DNA of 64,000 nt from assembly GCF_038007965.1 (NCBI RefSeq), contig NZ_JBBOYD010000001.1:3512501-3576500 (forward strand). The letters run 5' to 3'. The notes beneath the pieces were generated by a model that worked only from the letters and a program-made list of their open reading frames with translations, did not search any database and had not been told where the DNA came from. Position numbers and translations under genes: made by a program. Of this stretch, positions 1-12,331 are shown one piece after another. The DNA is from Niallia sp. FSL W8-0635. GTDB lineage: Bacteria > Bacillota > Bacilli > Bacillales > Cytobacillaceae. How positions within the stretch are numbered: position 1 is the first letter of the stretch; every line of letters starts with the position of its first letter.

Positions 1-94
1 ATTTTGAATTTGCCGTCCCCTCAAAATAGGTAGTATAAAATTTCTTCATCCCTTCTAAATCTTTGACCCAAATTGCTACATGTTCTATTTTCAT
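1..94 (-). CDS. VOC (glyoxalase/bleomycin-resistance-like) protein, N-terminal fragment
   Basis: Only the first 31 codons lie in the window; the rest runs off the left edge. The translation begins [20 protein letters not shown], which is the usual opening of vicinal-oxygen-chelate proteins: a first beta strand carrying the metal-ligand His (H5), then the D-LE-M--FY helix. A GGAG motif lies about 9 bases before the ATG. It starts 22 bases after the MFS transporter stop on the same strand, so it is probably the last gene of the ROK-MFS unit. The substrate cannot be judged from this fragment. Confidence 0.75.
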   Translation of the reverse strand, partial: MKIEHVAIWVKDLEGMKKFYTTYFEGTANSK

Positions 95-116
95 TTGTCT
101 GTCACTCCTTATATGA

Positions 117-1340
117 TTAAATTACTTTAGACACACTTTCTTTTACATTTCTTTTATTTAATACAAAATTTAACCGTTCTGTTCCCCACAACATCATGAT
201 AATAAAGCCTGCAATCATATATGGAAAAATCCCTATCGTAGAGTGAGTAGCCATAAAACCAAGAAGAGGAGGAAGGAAGGTACTTCCAGTATAAGCAACA
301 GCCATCTGATATCCCATTATGGTCTGAGCATGTTGCTTCCCAAATCTTGTTGGTGTTTCATGAAGCATACAAGGAAATATTGGTGCTAATCCTAAACCAA
401 CCATAATAAATCCTGCTAATGACCATATTTCTGGAAACGGTAATAATAAAAGGATTGCACCAACTAATGCGACTATTTGTCCCATACGAATAAGCTTTCG
501 ATTACTCATTTTTAACGTAATAAAACCAGTAATGAATCGGCCAATAGTAATTCCAGCGTAATATAAGGAAACCCATTTCGCCGCTGTATCTATGGATATG
601 TTTTTGATAGTAACCAGATAGCTGCTTCCCCAAAGCCCCACTGTTGCTTCAGCCCCACAATAAAATAAAAATGAAAGCAAAGCTAGCTTCATTCCCCTAA
701 TTTTCCAGGACCTGTTGTTAGCTGCTTCTTCTTTATCCAATGGGCTATTTAAGGTTTCTTCTTCTCTATTCACATTACTATTGCTGTTATCTCCAACCTT
801 TTTCCAAAGTGGCAAAGTGAACAATAAAATAATGACTAATGTTAATTGAAGACCAGCAATAGCAAGATAACCACTTCGCCAAGATTCCTGTGTCGAAATA
901 AAATGTGCCATAATGATAGGACCAAGCGTTGCGCCAACTCCCCAAAAACAATGAAGCCAACTCATATGATGTGCCTTATAATGGGTAGCGACATAGTTGT
1001 TTAATCCGGTGTCGACTGCACCAGCCCCTAATCCAAGTGGTATAGCAAAAATAAACAGCCAAATGATAGTAGGTGCTATATAAAATCCTAATAATGCCCC
1101 AGCAGTCATGAGGCAGCTTACAAATGTAACCATTCCAGTCCCAAACTTTTTAAGGACAGCTCCGCTAATAAAACTAGAAACTATGGTTCCGCCTGCTATC
1201 GTCATAAAAAGCACACCAGCAGTCTCAAGTGGTGTATCAAAGTCTAATTGCATGAGTGACCACGATACTCCCAGTAATGAATCAGGTAAGCCTAAACTGA
1301 TAAATGCTAAATAAATAATGACTAAAAAAAATGTAGCCAT
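117..1340 (-). CDS. MFS transporter
   Basis: A 407-residue integral membrane protein with about 12 hydrophobic segments and a long hydrophilic loop at about residues 192-220 ([20 protein letters not shown]), the typical central cytoplasmic loop of the major facilitator superfamily. The start was placed at [10 protein letters not shown] because GGGAGG lies 6 bases before that ATG; the open frame extends nine codons further without a better site. It follows the ROK regulator gene by 42 bases, so the regulator probably controls it and the substrate is plausibly a sugar or sugar derivative. That substrate is inference; the sequence does not fix it. Confidence 0.8.
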   Translation of the reverse strand: MATFFLVIIYLAFISLGLPDSLLGVSWSLMQLDFDTPLETAGVLFMTIAGGTIVSSFISGAVLKKFGTGMVTFVSCLMTAGALLGFYIAPTIIWLFIFAIPLGLGAGAVDTGLNNYVATHYKAHHMSWLHCFWGVGATLGPIIMAHFISTQESWRSGYLAIAGLQLTLVIILLFTLPLWKKVGDNSNSNVNREEETLNSPLDKEEAANNRSWKIRGMKLALLSFLFYCGAEATVGLWGSSYLVTIKNISIDTAAKWVSLYYAGITIGRFITGFITLKMSNRKLIRMGQIVALVGAILLLLPFPEIWSLAGFIMVGLGLAPIFPCMLHETPTRFGKQHAQTIMGYQMAVAYTGSTFLPPLLGFMATHSTIGIFPYMIAGFIIMMLWGTERLNFVLNKRNVKESVSKVI

Positions 1341-1382
1341 AAATACCTCCCTTTTGATTAATATCATTAGACATTATATTGG

Positions 1383-2399
1383 TTATACTTCCTTCCTTCC
1401 GTTAATCATTAAATCAAGGCTGAGACGCTGTAACCCATATAAATAGTCTTTTTTCCAATCACTCACCCTAAATTCCGGAAGATGTTCTGGGGGAATATAT
1501 TTCGCGCTTTGTTTTTTCAGTTGGTTAATTGTCATTGGACTTACTTCATCATCGCAGAAAATAATCACATCTGGGTTAATAATTGCCGAAAAGGAAGCAA
1601 TGAGCCTACTTGTTGCATCCAATTCTTCTTCCTTCGAAATAAAGCTTTTTCCCTTTTTAAAAACCTCCCCAAAATTTCGATTATTATATTGTGGCACAAA
1701 GGATACTTCGCCAGCAAAATGCGAGCTTCCTCGTACAATCTTTCCATTAACAATAATCCCAGCTCCCGGCCCATTTTGACCTGAATATAGATAAACAAGG
1801 GATATATTGGTCTTCTTCTCCTGCTGATTTTGATATCCTAACACCGCTGCATTCATATCATTTTCTATTACAACCGGGATAGAAAAATAATGTTCTAAGC
1901 ATCCCTTTAAATCAAAGTTGTGAAGATATTCATACTCAGGAATGTAAATGATTCGTCCATTATCAACCGAACCAGGCACGCCAATGGAGATAGAACTAAT
2001 CTTTGGATATTGAGTTATTAGCAATTCCACATATTCGATCAGTAATTTTACATTGTCATCCTTTAATGCACTAGAAATTTTTCCTACAGCCTTTTCTTCA
2101 CCTAGACAGTTAAACACAATGTAATTGGTTTCTGTCCTTTCTAAAAAAATGGCTAACCCCAACGTATATTCTGGATTATAAGTATACCGCTTTGCTCTTC
2201 TTCCGCCACTTGAATCGTCTAAACCCGCTGACAGCAGTTCTCCATCCTTTTCCATTTGAGCTGTGAATTTACTAATGGTAGGAAAGCTGATTCCTAATTT
2301 ATCACTAAGCTCTACCTTCGTTGCACTTCCATTAGCCAAAAGAAATTGACGAATATTTTGTTGAATGATTATTTTCATTGATTTTGGAGTTGCATCCAT
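1383..2399 (-). CDS. ROK-family transcriptional repressor (XylR/NagC type)
   Basis: A 338-residue protein with an N-terminal winged helix-turn-helix (about residues 15-60, with KVELSDKLGISFPTISKF as recognition region) followed by a ROK sugar-kinase-like fold. The fold is seen in SIGVPGSVDNG, the NDMNAAVLG strand-turn and GPGAGIIVNGKIVRGSSHFAGE. The zinc-binding CxCGxxGC motif of many ROK proteins is not present, so the fold may be degenerate. The ATG chosen has AAAGG 10 bases upstream; the longer frame upstream is an artefact of reading through the operator palindromes. It heads a leftward unit with the MFS gene and probably represses itself through the operators at 2423-2482, relieved by a sugar ligand. 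Confidence 0.82.
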   Translation of the reverse strand: MDATPKSMKIIIQQNIRQFLLANGSATKVELSDKLGISFPTISKFTAQMEKDGELLSAGLDDSSGGRRAKRYTYNPEYTLGLAIFLERTETNYIVFNCLGEEKAVGKISSALKDDNVKLLIEYVELLITQYPKISSISIGVPGSVDNGRIIYIPEYEYLHNFDLKGCLEHYFSIPVVIENDMNAAVLGYQNQQEKKTNISLVYLYSGQNGPGAGIIVNGKIVRGSSHFAGEVSFVPQYNNRNFGEVFKKGKSFISKEEELDATSRLIASFSAIINPDVIIFCDDEVSPMTINQLKKQSAKYIPPEHLPEFRVSDWKKDYLYGLQRLSLDLMINGRKEV

Positions 2400-2422
2400 T
2401 TCGTTCACAACCTTTCCAGCCA

Positions 2423-2482
2423 ACTTATTAAAGATATTTAATAAGTAATCAAAATAAAACTTATTAAACATCTTTAATAAGT
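2423..2482. promoter_or_regulatory. Tandem palindromic operators upstream of the ROK regulator
   Basis: Two 24-bp perfect palindromes lie at 2423-2446 and 2459-2482. Both have arms ACTTATTAAA and TTTAATAAGT and differ only in the 4-bp centre (GATA versus CATC). Their centres are 36 bp apart. They sit 24 bp or more upstream of the chosen ROK start codon. Two identical-arm sites in front of a repressor gene fit cooperative autoregulation; that function is inferred. Confidence 0.7.
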
Positions 2483-2560
2483 ACTTGAGGCAAATATAAC
2501 ACACGAATTTTGGAAATGCAATACAGTTCTCCTACACTCAAAAATATTTCCTACCTGCCC

Positions 2561-2600
2561 AAAATAAAAGAAGACGAACTTCAATGGTTCGCCTTCTTAA
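2561..2600 (-). terminator. Terminator of the suf operon
   Basis: On the minus strand GAAGGCGAAC and GTTCGTCTTC form a hairpin (with a G-U pair) around a short loop, followed by TTTTATTTT. It lies just after the sufB stop. Confidence 0.75.
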
Positions 2601-2609
2601 CTGGATATA

Positions 2610-4007
2610 TTAACCGATGCTGCCTTCCATTTCGAACTTGATCAAACGGTTCATCTCTACTGCATATTCCATCGGTAATTCTTTTGTAAATGGCTCGATA
2701 AAGCCCATTACGATCATTTCTGTTGCTTCTTCTTCAGATATACCTCTACTCATTAAGTAGAATAATTGCTCTTCTGATACTTTTGAAACTTTTGCTTCGT
2801 GCTCTAATGAAATATTATCATTTAAAATTTCATTATAAGGAATTGTATCAGAAGTAGATTTATTATCCATAATTAGTGTGTCACATTCGATATTAGAACG
2901 AGCACCATCTGCTTTGCGTCCAAAGTGAACAATACCACGGTATGTTACTTTTCCGCCTTGTTTCGAAATAGATTTAGAAACAATCGTAGAAGATGTATTT
3001 GGAGCTAAATGAAGCATTTTTGCTCCAGCATCTTGGTGTTGACCTTTACCTGCAAGAGCAATCGATAAAGTCATCCCTCTTGCTCCTTCTCCTCTTAAGA
3101 TAACAGCAGGGTATTTCATTGTTAATTTAGAACCAATATTACCATCGATCCATTCCATAGTAGCATTCGCATCACAAACAGCACGCTTTGTAACTAGATT
3201 GTATACGTTATTTGCCCAGTTCTGAATCGTCGTATAACGGCAATATGCATCTTTTTTAATAATGATTTCAACAACCGCACTATGAAGAGAGTTAGTTGTG
3301 TATACTGGTGCTGTACATCCTTCCACGTAATGCACACTTGCACCCTCATCCACGATGATTAACGTTCTTTCAAATTGTCCCATATTTTCAGAGTTAATAC
3401 GGAAGTACGCTTGTAATGGCGTATCCACTTTAATTCCTTTTGGAACATAGATGAATGATCCACCAGACCATACAGCTGAGTTTAAGGCAGCAAACTTATT
3501 ATCAGTAGGCGGGATAACAGTTGCCCAATGCTCACGGAAAATATCTTCATTTTCTCTTAATGCAGAATCCGTATCTTTGAAAACAATTCCCATGTTCTCT
3601 AAATCTTCCTGCATATTATGGTAAACAACCTCTGATTCATACTGTGCAGATACACCTGCTAAGTATTTTTGTTCAGCTTCTGGAATACCAAGCTTATCAA
3701 ATGTTTGTTTAATTTCGTCTGGTACTTCATCCCAAGATCTTTCTGTTTTCTCTGATGGTTTTACATAATACGTAATTTCATCAAAGTTTAAAGCAGATAG
3801 ATCGCCACCCCATTGTGGCATTGGCATTTTATAAAAATGCTCCAATGATTTCAAGCGGAAGTCTAACATCCATTGTGGTTCAGCCTTCATTTTTGAAATT
3901 TCTTCAACGATTTCTTTCGTTAATCCACGTTTAGAACGAAAGATAGAAACGTCTTTATCTGAAAATCCATATTTATAATCCCCAATTTCGGGCATCTTTT
4001 TTGCCAT
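2610..4007 (-). CDS. sufB: Fe-S cluster assembly scaffold SufB
   Basis: A 465-residue protein, the length of B. subtilis SufB, beginning [15 protein letters not shown] as in that family. With SufC and SufD it forms the SufBC2D complex on which Fe-S clusters are built in the cytosol. The beta-helix core contains [19 protein letters not shown], the C-terminal part has [19 protein letters not shown], and the family end is [20 protein letters not shown]. The ATG was chosen because GGAGG lies 8 bases before it; an upstream in-frame ATG overlaps that site. Last gene of the leftward sufCDSUB operon, in the same order as in B. subtilis. Confidence 0.97.
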   Translation of the reverse strand: MAKKMPEIGDYKYGFSDKDVSIFRSKRGLTKEIVEEISKMKAEPQWMLDFRLKSLEHFYKMPMPQWGGDLSALNFDEITYYVKPSEKTERSWDEVPDEIKQTFDKLGIPEAEQKYLAGVSAQYESEVVYHNMQEDLENMGIVFKDTDSALRENEDIFREHWATVIPPTDNKFAALNSAVWSGGSFIYVPKGIKVDTPLQAYFRINSENMGQFERTLIIVDEGASVHYVEGCTAPVYTTNSLHSAVVEIIIKKDAYCRYTTIQNWANNVYNLVTKRAVCDANATMEWIDGNIGSKLTMKYPAVILRGEGARGMTLSIALAGKGQHQDAGAKMLHLAPNTSSTIVSKSISKQGGKVTYRGIVHFGRKADGARSNIECDTLIMDNKSTSDTIPYNEILNDNISLEHEAKVSKVSEEQLFYLMSRGISEEEATEMIVMGFIEPFTKELPMEYAVEMNRLIKFEMEGSIG

Positions 4008-4046
4008 TTCATTTTCCTCCATTCTACATGCAACCTTGGTGGCACA

Positions 4047-7010
<2,964 letters not shown>

Positions 7011-7029
7011 CTGTCAATCCTCCTAACAA

Positions 7030-7824
7030 TTACGCTTCTTGTTCAACAGTTTCGTCTTCAATACCTAGCTCTTTCTTAATCCAATCATATCCTTCTGCTT
7101 CTAAGCGTTGAGCAAGTTCAGGACCACCAGATTTAACAATACGACCTTGCATCATTACGTGAACGTAGTCAGGAGTGATATAGTCTAGTAAACGTTGATA
7201 GTGAGTAATAATTAAGCAACCGAAATCTTCTTTACGCTCTTCACGCATTTTGTTAATTCCTTTTGAAACAACTTTCAACGCATCGATATCCAAACCAGAA
7301 TCGATTTCATCTAGAATCGCAATTTTTGGATTTAACATCATCAATTGAAGAATTTCATTACGTTTTTTTTCTCCACCAGAGAAGCCTTCGTTTAAATAGC
7401 GTTGCGCCATATCTGGATCCATTTCTAGGTATTCCATGTTTTCATCCATTTTGCGGATAAATTTCATTAATGATATTTCATTACCTTCACCTAAACGGCT
7501 ATTTAAAGCAGAACGTAAGAAGTCAGCATTTGTTACACCGCTAATTTCGCTTGGGTATTGCATTGCTAAGAATAGACCTGCACGTGCGCGCTCATCCACT
7601 TCCATTTCTAAAACAGCTTCGTCATCAAGGATTACTTCACCGCTAGTTACTTCATATTTTGGGTGCCCCATGATTGCAGAAGATAAAGTAGATTTACCAG
7701 TTCCGTTAGGACCCATGATTGCGTGAATTTCTCCACCCTTAACTTCAAGATTAAGACCTTTAATAATTTCTTTTTCTTCGATTGAAACATGTAAATCATT
7801 AATAACTAATTTAGGTTGACTCAT
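7030..7824 (-). CDS. sufC: Fe-S assembly ATPase SufC
   Basis: A 264-residue ABC-type ATPase that drives the SufBCD scaffold. Walker A is GPNGTGKST (38-46), the signature is FSGGEKKRNE (148-157) and Walker B is ILDEID (170-175); the D-loop follows as SGLD. The start MSQPKL has GGAGG 8 bases upstream. It is the first gene of the suf operon; the promoter should lie in 7825-7930. Confidence 0.97.
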   Translation of the reverse strand: MSQPKLVINDLHVSIEEKEIIKGLNLEVKGGEIHAIMGPNGTGKSTLSSAIMGHPKYEVTSGEVILDDEAVLEMEVDERARAGLFLAMQYPSEISGVTNADFLRSALNSRLGEGNEISLMKFIRKMDENMEYLEMDPDMAQRYLNEGFSGGEKKRNEILQLMMLNPKIAILDEIDSGLDIDALKVVSKGINKMREERKEDFGCLIITHYQRLLDYITPDYVHVMMQGRIVKSGGPELAQRLEAEGYDWIKKELGIEDETVEQEA

Positions 7825-7878
7825 ATTATATACCTCCATAGTAAAAAGAAGTTTTGTTCACAAAATTGTCGAAACTTC

Positions 7879-7896
7879 ATTATCAATTTATTATCA
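7879..7896. promoter_or_regulatory. Direct repeat of ATTATCA in the suf promoter region
   Basis: ATTATCA occurs at 7879-7885 and again at 7890-7896, 11 bp (one helical turn) apart, about 55 bp upstream of sufC. The motif resembles a Fur/PerR half-site, but the copies are direct rather than inverted, so assignment to a metal regulator is weak. I see no other feature in 7900-8240 beyond AT-rich sequence. Confidence 0.3.
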
Positions 7897-8240
7897 TTCT
7901 AATCTTATAACAAATAAAAACTGATAGCAACCTATTGATTCCTGTTAGGTAAGGAAAATTCGCATAAAACAAATAAATACGCTTTATTCACTTATAAATA
8001 TGTATTTATTTTTCAAAATGGCAACGTTTTCTTTCTTTATTATAAACACATAGCATCACACTAGTATAAACGATAGGCACTTTAAATTATCTACAATAGC
8101 TTCGTTTTAGTATTGATACACATAATGAATTTAGCCCTAGTACTTATTGGAAAAGGGAAAACGCATTTCTGTTCCGCTAAAATATATTGATTTAACGCTA
8201 AACAATATGATTGCAAAAAAATCGGTTAAAAATATAAAAA

Positions 8241-8346
8241 AATGCCCCTATAAAAAACCGTTACACAAGCTATATCCATTATTGATAGAAATGATTTCAT
8301 TCTCAATTGGATATTTGCTTTGTGTTTTGGTCTTTTATAGGAACAT
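8241..8346. repeat. Long imperfect hairpin at the 3' end of the met operon
   Basis: Nearly the whole segment folds on itself. The left arm (AATGCCCCTATAAAAAACC, then ACACAAGCTATATCCA) is matched by the right arm (TGGATATTTGCTTTGTGT, then GGTCTTTTATAGGAACAT), with G-U pairs and a few bulges. The arms are about 50 bases and the loop is small, near 8292-8297. On the minus strand the hairpin is followed by a T-rich tract (8225-8241), so it may end metNPQ transcription, but it is much longer than a usual terminator. It could also be a degenerate MITE. The plus-strand open frame across it is probably a by-product. Confidence 0.6.
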
Positions 8347-8357
8347 CCCCTTAATCT

Positions 8358-9203
8358 TTATTCATTAACAGGTACAACGGCACCTTTATATTTAGTGTTG
8401 ATGAAATCTTGAATTTCTTTAGAATGAAGCACTTCTACCAATGTCTTAATGGATTCTTTGCTTTCATCTCCTTTACGAACGGTAATGATATTCGCATATG
8501 GAGATTCGCTTCCTTCAATTTCAATCGAATCTTCTACTGGGTTTAAGCCTGCATCTAACGCATAGTTTGCATTGATTACAACAGCGTCGCCCTCATTATT
8601 ATTAAAAATTTGAGGAAGTAATGCTGGCTCATAATCTGCTTTTAATTGAACATTTTTTGGATTTTCTACAATATCTTCTACTGTGGCATTTACTTTATCA
8701 ATGCCATCTTTTAATTTAATTAATCCGCCTTTTTCTAAAAGAGAAAGTACGCGGCCATGTTCAGCAACAGAGTTACTTAGAATGATTGTCGCTCCATCTG
8801 GAAGCTCATCTAAGCTTTTATATTTTTTAGAGAATACACCCATAGGTTCAATGTGGATTCCACCTGCATTTACAAAGTCATATCCATTATCTTTAATTTG
8901 TTGATTCAAATAAGGAATATGTTGAAAATAGTTAGCATCTAATTCTTTTGATTCTAACGCTTTGTTTGGCAATACATAATCTTGGAAAGTAACGATTTCT
9001 AAATCAATTCCTTTTTCTTTAAGAAGTGGCTTAGCTTCTTCTAAAATTTCAGCATGTGGTACGTTAGAAGCACCAACTACTAATTTAGTTGTTTCTTTCT
9101 CTTCGTTAGAAGCACCACTTTCATTTTTCTCCTCAGAGCTTCCGCATGCAGCAAGAACGAATACGAATGTCAAAGCAATTAATAATGACCATAATTTTTT
9201 CAT
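8358..9203 (-). CDS. metQ: Methionine ABC transporter, substrate-binding lipoprotein MetQ
   Basis: A 281-residue NlpA/MetQ-family lipoprotein. The signal peptide ends in lipobox LAAC with C20 as the lipidated cysteine, then a Ser/Glu-rich linker. The mature part starts KLVVGASNVPHAEILEEAKPLL, the typical opening of the family, and contains NYFQHIPYL and VVINANYALDAGLNP of the binding cleft. It binds D/L-methionine and delivers it to MetP. Third gene of metNPQ, 11 bases after metP, under the SAM-I riboswitch. Confidence 0.94.
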   Translation of the reverse strand: MKKLWSLLIALTFVFVLAACGSSEEKNESGASNEEKETTKLVVGASNVPHAEILEEAKPLLKEKGIDLEIVTFQDYVLPNKALESKELDANYFQHIPYLNQQIKDNGYDFVNAGGIHIEPMGVFSKKYKSLDELPDGATIILSNSVAEHGRVLSLLEKGGLIKLKDGIDKVNATVEDIVENPKNVQLKADYEPALLPQIFNNNEGDAVVINANYALDAGLNPVEDSIEIEGSESPYANIITVRKGDESKESIKTLVEVLHSKEIQDFINTKYKGAVVPVNE

Positions 9204-9214
9204 TTTTATTCTCC

Positions 9215-9883
9215 TTATCTTTTATCTAATTTTTTTGTTATATAATCTCCAATAAATTGGATAATAAATACAATGATTAATACAATAATGGTTGAAATTA
9301 GTGTTACATCTCCATTGCCTCTTTGGAAACCTTGTAAATAAGCCAAATTCCCAAGCCCACCAGCACCAATGATTCCTGCCATTGCAGTGGATCCAACTAA
9401 GGCTATCGTAGTTACGGTAATTCCTGAAACAAGGGCTGGCATGGATTCTGGTAACAGAACCTTAAAAATAATGGTTGTCGGTTTGGCTCCCATTGATTTT
9501 GCAGCTTCAATGACCCCTTTATCCACTTCTCGAAGCCCAATTTCCACAAGCCTTGCATAAAACGGTGCAGCCCCAATAATAAGAGAAGGTAACGCTGCTT
9601 TTGGTCCAATCATTGTTCCAATTAAGAAAGTTGTCAATGGGATTAATAGAACCAATAAAATAATGAATGGGATTGAGCGGAAAATATTAACAATCGCGCT
9701 AATCACTTTGTTAATAAAAGAGTTACTCCACATATTCCCTTTCCCCGTTAAAAATAAAGTAATTCCAAGTATAATTCCAAGTATAAAGGTAAAAATAATC
9801 GAGAATCCGGTCATAAAAAGGGTTTCTACTGTTGCTTTCCACATTATTTCCCAATCTACATTTGGCAATAAGCTTTCCATCAT
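9215..9883 (-). CDS. metP: Methionine ABC transporter, permease MetP
   Basis: A 222-residue membrane subunit with five or six transmembrane segments and the EAA loop EAAKSMGAKPTTIIFKVLLPE, which docks on the ATPase MetN. It matches MetI/MetP in length and ends in the usual short basic tail. GGAGGTG lies 8 bases before the ATG, and the start overlaps the metN stop as ATGA. Confidence 0.94.
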   Translation of the reverse strand: MMESLLPNVDWEIMWKATVETLFMTGFSIIFTFILGIILGITLFLTGKGNMWSNSFINKVISAIVNIFRSIPFIILLVLLIPLTTFLIGTMIGPKAALPSLIIGAAPFYARLVEIGLREVDKGVIEAAKSMGAKPTTIIFKVLLPESMPALVSGITVTTIALVGSTAMAGIIGAGGLGNLAYLQGFQRGNGDVTLISTIIVLIIVFIIQFIGDYITKKLDKR

Positions 9884-10902
9884 CTGTCAATCACCTCCAC
9901 ACTAATTTCTTGTGAATGAAGGTATTGAATCGCCTTCTCAATTTCTTCTTCCTCTCCATCCAAATGAATATACAATGTTCCATACGATCCATTTTGAGTC
10001 GGAGAAATTTTCCCTTGAATGATATTCACCGAAATGGAAAATGATCGAATTAGATTTGTGATAACTGGCTGTTCTGCACTTTCACCAACAAATCCAAGCA
10101 TTACCAAGCTTCCTGTTTTGTAGTGAGCTATTAAATGATCAATAGTGTCCTTCGCTTCTTCTGGCTCAATAACTTGTTGAACAAAACGTTTAGTAATCTC
10201 TTTCTCCGGCTTTTTGAAAACATCAATTACAGGTCCTGTTTCTACTACTTTCCCATCTTCCATTACAGCAACTCGATGACAAATCTTTCGAATGACATGC
10301 ATTTCATGTGTAATAAGAACAATCGTAAGACCAAGACGCTTATTAATATCTACTAAAAGGTCTAAGATAGCATCTGTCGTTTGCGGATCCAAGGCCGAGG
10401 TTGCTTCATCACAAAGAAGTACTTTTGGATCACTTGCAAGTGCTCTTGCGATACCAACACGCTGTTTTTGGCCACCGCTTAATTGAGACGGATAAGCATC
10501 CTCTCGCCCTTCTAATCCAACTAGCTTAATTAACTCAAGCACTTTCTTTTCTCTTGCTGATTTTGTCACTCCTGCTATTTCTAAAGGAAAAGCTATGTTT
10601 TCCTTTACCGTTCTTGACCACAGCAGATTAAAATGTTGAAATATCATACTGATTTCTTGTCTTGCCTTGCGAAGCTTGCTTCCTTTAATTTTGGAAACCT
10701 CGTGCCCTGCAACCGAGACACTTCCTTCAGTAGGAATCTCCAATCCGTTCAGCATTCTGATTAATGTACTTTTTCCTGCACCACTATATCCGATTATTCC
10801 AAATATCTCTCCTGAATGAATGGTCAGGTCCACATGATCAACCGCAGTAACCTTCCCACTTCTGGAAGAATATATTTTTTTAACTGCATTAACATTAATC
10901 AT
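9880..10902 (-). CDS. metN: Methionine ABC transporter, ATP-binding protein MetN
   Basis: A 340-residue ATPase. Walker A is GYSGAGKST, the signature is [15 protein letters not shown] and Walker B is VLLCDEATSALDP. The C-terminal 100 residues (from about 240) form the NIL/ACT-like domain that binds methionine and inhibits transport when the cell is replete. The ATG at 10902 has AGGTG 6 bases upstream; a GTG three codons earlier is less well placed. It heads metNPQ behind a SAM-I riboswitch. Confidence 0.95.
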   Translation of the reverse strand: MINVNAVKKIYSSRSGKVTAVDHVDLTIHSGEIFGIIGYSGAGKSTLIRMLNGLEIPTEGSVSVAGHEVSKIKGSKLRKARQEISMIFQHFNLLWSRTVKENIAFPLEIAGVTKSAREKKVLELIKLVGLEGREDAYPSQLSGGQKQRVGIARALASDPKVLLCDEATSALDPQTTDAILDLLVDINKRLGLTIVLITHEMHVIRKICHRVAVMEDGKVVETGPVIDVFKKPEKEITKRFVQQVIEPEEAKDTIDHLIAHYKTGSLVMLGFVGESAEQPVITNLIRSFSISVNIIQGKISPTQNGSYGTLYIHLDGEEEEIEKAIQYLHSQEISVEVIDR

Positions 10903-10992
10903 TTTGTTCACCTACTTCTATATAAAGTTACACTTTGACGATAACTATTTTAAAATAGTTTTCAACAAAGCACATCATATCATTCCATGTAA

Positions 10993-11157
10993 TAAAAAAA
11001 ACCTTTCTGCAAGACGAGCAGAAAGGTTTCTAATATTAGTAATATCCCTTTCTCTCATCTATCAAAGCTTAATGCTTTGTGTGAATTGGCACCGTTTCAG
11101 TATACTGACGGTTGCCGGGTTTCATAGGGCACATCCCTCCACCTCTCTTGATAAGAG
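10993..11157 (-). promoter_or_regulatory. SAM-I (S-box) riboswitch with terminator, controlling metNPQ
   Basis: Read on the minus strand, the aptamer (11157 to 11052) has the S-box core. P1 is CTCTTATC pairing with GATGAGAG. Between them are GAGGTGGAGGGA, CCCTATGAAACCCGGCAACC and ACGGTGCCAATTC. About 20 bases on there is a strong terminator: ACCTTTCTGC pairs with GCAGAAAGGT (11001-11028), followed by a T8 run. When S-adenosylmethionine binds, the terminator should form and stop metNPQ expression. The metN start is about 90 bases further on. Confidence 0.95.
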
Positions 11158-11345
11158 CGTTATCTATATGAAATTATTTAAATTCGTAAATATGATAGAT
11201 GTAATTTACCACTTCCTGATATTAGTGTCAACACATTTTTTAATATAATATTTTTTCTGAATTTTCAATTAAAAATTGTAAGATTTTCTGACATAATTAT
11301 TTTGATAAGAAAAATTGGATTTAAAGTGTATTTGTCTAATTTTGT

Positions 11346-11400
11346 CAAAAAAATAACCTGAAATGCCTTTTCCTTTCGGTAAGAAAAGCTGGCTTTCAGG
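11346..11400 (-). terminator. Terminator after yusD
   Basis: On the minus strand CCTGAAAGCCAGCTTTTC and GAAAAGGCATTTCAGG form an imperfect stem followed by TTATTTTTTT. It lies about 40 bases past the yusD stop. The remaining stretch between here and the riboswitch is AT-rich and should hold the metNPQ promoter. Confidence 0.65.
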
Positions 11401-11440
11401 AATGATTTTGTGATCTTTTTTCTATTTAGGAGCTAACTAC

Positions 11441-11788
11441 TTAACTGATTCGTTTTACAGGCTGTGAGTTGCACAAGAAAAGCAAAGATTCTAACAAAAG
11501 AACTTTCCTTAAAGATCCATCTAATTGAATCACTCCGTTCTTTTTCGCTTCTCTTAGAAGTACCTCTCCTCTCGTGACAGAGATAATACTTTCTCTTTCT
11601 CCTGTCAACCATACATCTGGACTTTCATCTTTCATACTTCTCCATGAAAAATGTTCGTTCCTTACTTCCACTAAATAGGAATCCTTTTGACATGATATTG
11701 CTAATGAAAACGCAGTGTTTCGTAATAATGGTTTTAAAGACTCTTTACGGTTCAACTTATCTACAAAACTTGTCATCCATTCCTGCAA
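11441..11788 (-). CDS. yusD: YusD-like protein with SCP2-type sterol-carrier fold
   Basis: A protein of about 115 residues with one compact alpha/beta domain of the SCP2 type (LKPLLRNTAFSLAIS, DVWLTGERESIISVTRGEVLLREAKKNGVIQLDGSL). The final segment is the phrase where these folds place the ligand-facing strand. It corresponds by position and family to B. subtilis yusD. The start is uncertain: ATG at 11794 directly abuts AGGAG, whereas the TTG two codons later has normal spacing and is used here. The biological role of YusD is not known to me. Confidence 0.65.
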   Translation of the reverse strand: MQEWMTSFVDKLNRKESLKPLLRNTAFSLAISCQKDSYLVEVRNEHFSWRSMKDESPDVWLTGERESIISVTRGEVLLREAKKNGVIQLDGSLRKVLLLESLLFLCNSQPVKRIS

Positions 11789-11983
11789 AAGCATCTCCTA
11801 CTTTCTGCCGAACAATCTTATATTACTTATTCTTGCAATAACAGAAAAAAACCTGCTTAATAAGGAACAAACTTTTGAAAAATATGGTTGGAATAACGTC
11901 AGGATTGGCAGACTTTGATGGGACTTCTCTGTTACCTTCTTTCAACAAATCGGCTTTCAACAATCGAACCACTTCGACTCATT

Positions 11984-12018
11984 AAAATAACGACCCTTTC
12001 CGCCAGAGGAAAGGGTCG
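11984..12018 (-). terminator. Terminator after yusE
   Basis: CGACCCTTTCC and GGAAAGGGTCG form an 11-bp perfect stem (11991-12018). An A-rich run at 11984-11990 gives the U tract on the minus strand. It touches the yusE stop codon. Confidence 0.8.
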
Positions 12019-12019
12019 T

Positions 12020-12331
12020 TTACTTCGCATATTTCTTGATAACTTCTACTAAATGAGGTACCGATTCAAAGCGATACACTTTCTCTTTTACATTCCCCTC
12101 TTCCACAATAACTAGGCATGGAACACTTTCAACTTCATACTTCATGGCCAATTCTGGCGCATAATTCAAATCCATTTTTCCTATATTTAAATCTGGCTTC
12201 ATCGTATGTAATATCGTTAGCATTTTAGAAGCAACCATGCATGTACCACAAAGGGGAGTATACAAATAAAGAAAAGCAAGTGGGGCACCCTTGATTTGTC
12301 TCTCCCAATCATTGATTTTCCAGTCTATCAT
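12020..12331 (-). CDS. yusE: Thioredoxin-like protein YusE
   Basis: A 103-residue thioredoxin-fold protein with a CGTC redox motif (C28-C31) in YTPLCGTCMVASKM and the cis-proline region VESVPCLVIVEEG. The CGTC pair, in place of CGPC, and its small size match YusE. No signal peptide is present, so it should act in the cytosol as an oxidoreductase. The partner is unknown. The start overlaps the yusF stop as ATGA, so the two form a coupled pair. Confidence 0.85.
   Translation of the reverse strand: MIDWKINDWERQIKGAPLAFLYLYTPLCGTCMVASKMLTILHTMKPDLNIGKMDLNYAPELAMKYEVESVPCLVIVEEGNVKEKVYRFESVPHLVEVIKKYAK

Noticed and set aside
8147..8368. 73-codon plus-strand frame in the sufC-metQ gap
   Set aside because: It runs across the long self-complementary element, overlaps the metQ end, and has no good ribosome-binding site; its hydrophobic end is explained by the hairpin sequence.
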